7,488 nt of DNA, taken from positions 1 to 7,488 of the forward strand of contig DATIZY010000169.1 in NCBI GenBank assembly GCA_035516895.1, in the 5' to 3' direction. Below, one piece after another: positions 6,377 through 7,488 of the stretch. The notes below the pieces were generated by a model. That model was not told the DNA's origin. It made no database searches and saw nothing but the letters and a program-made list of their open reading frames with translations. Position 1 is the stretch's first letter. The number at the start of each line of letters is the position of its first letter. Source of the stretch: Gp7-AA10 sp035516895 (GTDB taxonomy: Bacteria > Acidobacteriota > Thermoanaerobaculia > Gp7-AA8). Made by a program: the position numbers and the translations under genes.

Positions 6377-7488
6377 GTGATTTCCTTCAACAGCGTCAGC
6401 AAGCAGCACGGCAAGCAGGTCCTTTTCGTCGACGCGAGCTTTCAGCTCAATCCCGGCGAGAAGGTCGGCCTTGTCGGCCCGAACGGCGCGGGCAAGTCGA
6501 CGCTCTTCCGGATGATCGTCGGCGAGGAGGCGCCGGACGAGGGCACGATCTCCGTGCCGAAGAAAATCTCCATCGGCTACTTCCGCCAGGACGTTGAGGA
6601 GATGTCGGGCCGCTCGGTCCTCGACGAATCCATCGCCGGCTCGGGGCGCCTCGGCGATCTGCATCATGAGTTGATCGCGCTCGAACAGAAGCTCGACGAT
6701 GCGGAAGCGCTCGAGCGCTACGGCCACGTGCAGGAGGAGTATCAGCATCTCGGCGGATACGAGGTCGAAGCTCGCGCCCGCGAAGTCCTCCACGGCCTCG
6801 GCTTCGAAGATGCGGTGATCGACGGCGATGTCGGCGCGCTCTCCGGCGGATGGAAGATGCGCGTGGCGATCGCGAAGATCCTGTTAGGCAGGTTCGACGT
6901 GCTGCTGCTCGACGAGCCGACGAATCATCTCGATATCGAATCGATCGTCTGGCTCGAGCGGTTCCTGAAGGCGTCGGCGGCGACGATCTTCATGACCTCG
7001 CACGATCGCGACTTCATGAATCGCATCGTCGATCGCATCGTGGAGATCGACGGCGGCGAGATCCTCACGTACAGCGGCAACTACGACTTCTATGTGCGCG
7101 AGCGCGAGCTGGCGGAAGCGAATCAGGAGGCGGCGTACGCGCGGCAGCAGGCGAAGCTGAAGAAGGAGCAGCGCTTCATCGAGCGCTTCTCGGCGCACGC
7201 GGCGAAGGCGGCGCAGGTGCAGAGCCGGGTCAAAGCGCTGGAGAAGATCGAGCGCATCGAGCCGCCGCGCAAGCGCAAGGTGATGAAGTTCGATTTTCGC
7301 AATCCGCCGCGCAGCGGAGATGACGTGGCGATGATCGAGCGCGTGTCGAAGCGCTTCGGATCGAAAGTGCTGTACGACGACTTCTCGTTTCTCGTTCGCC
7401 GGCGGGAGCGGTGGTGTGTGATGGGAAAGAACGGCGCGGGGAAGTCGACGCTGCTGAAGATGGTGGCGGGCGCACTGACGCCTGGCCC
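6377..7488 (+). CDS. ABC-F family ATPase (ribosome-associated), 3' end outside window
   Basis: Soluble protein with two ATPase domains and no membrane part, of the ABC-F family whose members bind the ribosomal E site and relieve stalling or give antibiotic protection. The 370 codons seen cover domain 1, the linker and the start of domain 2. Domain 1: Walker A GPNGAGKST (34-42), family-typical signature LSGGWKMRVA (155-164), Walker B LLLDEPTNHLD (about 176-186, catalytic E180) and H-loop SHDRD (H209). The linker from about N235 to 305 is charged and helical, with AAKAAQVQSRVKALEK, corresponding to the P-site-tRNA-interaction region. Domain 2 begins with VSKRFG and has Walker A GKNGAGKST (350-358). 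The window ends about 10 residues later. GTG at 6377 is supported by an in-frame TAA only four codons upstream (6365). No Shine-Dalgarno is present. The subfamily is uncertain; a housekeeping factor is likelier than resistance. Confidence 0.95.
   Translation, partial: MISFNSVSKQHGKQVLFVDASFQLNPGEKVGLVGPNGAGKSTLFRMIVGEEAPDEGTISVPKKISIGYFRQDVEEMSGRSVLDESIAGSGRLGDLHHELIALEQKLDDAEALERYGHVQEEYQHLGGYEVEARAREVLHGLGFEDAVIDGDVGALSGGWKMRVAIAKILLGRFDVLLLDEPTNHLDIESIVWLERFLKASAATIFMTSHDRDFMNRIVDRIVEIDGGEILTYSGNYDFYVRERELAEANQEAAYARQQAKLKKEQRFIERFSAHAAKAAQVQSRVKALEKIERIEPPRKRKVMKFDFRNPPRSGDDVAMIERVSKRFGSKVLYDDFSFLVRRRERWCVMGKNGAGKSTLLKMVAGALTPG

Noticed and set aside
6077..6793. A 238-codon minus-strand frame across the end of the TIGR03032 gene and the start of the ABC-F gene
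   Set aside because: It is antisense to conserved TIGR03032 and ABC-F motifs and has no features of its own.

Overview
The window is GC-rich, densely coded bacterial chromosome holding four protein genes, two of them cut by the window edges. Protein family content (an ABC permease fused to an M1 peptidase, a sulfotransferase fused to a TIGR03032/DUF4915 domain, an ABC-F ATPase), high GC, GTG starts and REP-like palindromes suggest a soil or sediment Acidobacteriota-type bacterium. That placement is an inference from recall and is not proven by a marker gene. No tRNA, rRNA, CRISPR array, transposase or phage gene was seen.

Left half, minus strand (1-4408): a two-gene operon. A soluble ABC ATPase (3530-4408) with a strong AGGAGG ribosome binding site is followed, 3 bases after its stop, by a giant membrane protein (3526 down past base 1). 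This second gene has no stop inside the window but is open for all 1175 visible codons. It joins two ABC-2-type permease halves to an extracytoplasmic M1 zinc metallopeptidase domain with an intact HEXXH. The ATPase presumably dimerises and drives this permease-peptidase. Substrate and purpose are unknown.

Middle (4409-4568): a divergent intergenic region with a partial tandem repeat, a REP-like palindrome and a plausible -10 box 7 bases before the next start codon.

Right half, plus strand: a 561-residue two-domain protein (4569-6254), N-terminal sulfotransferase-like and C-terminal TIGR03032. A second, perfect copy of the palindrome begins one base after its stop. Then comes an ABC-F translation-factor-type ATPase (6377 to the window end) that stops early in its second ATPase domain. 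Both plus-strand genes start with GTG, lack a Shine-Dalgarno sequence and have a -10-like hexamer exactly 7 bases upstream, so they may be leaderless.

The points most worth following are the ABC/M1 fusion with its altered peptidase motifs, the sulfotransferase-TIGR03032 fusion with a degenerate phosphosulfate loop, the repeats flanking that gene, and a Leu-Gly codon-pair bias (TTA GGC, never CTG GGC).
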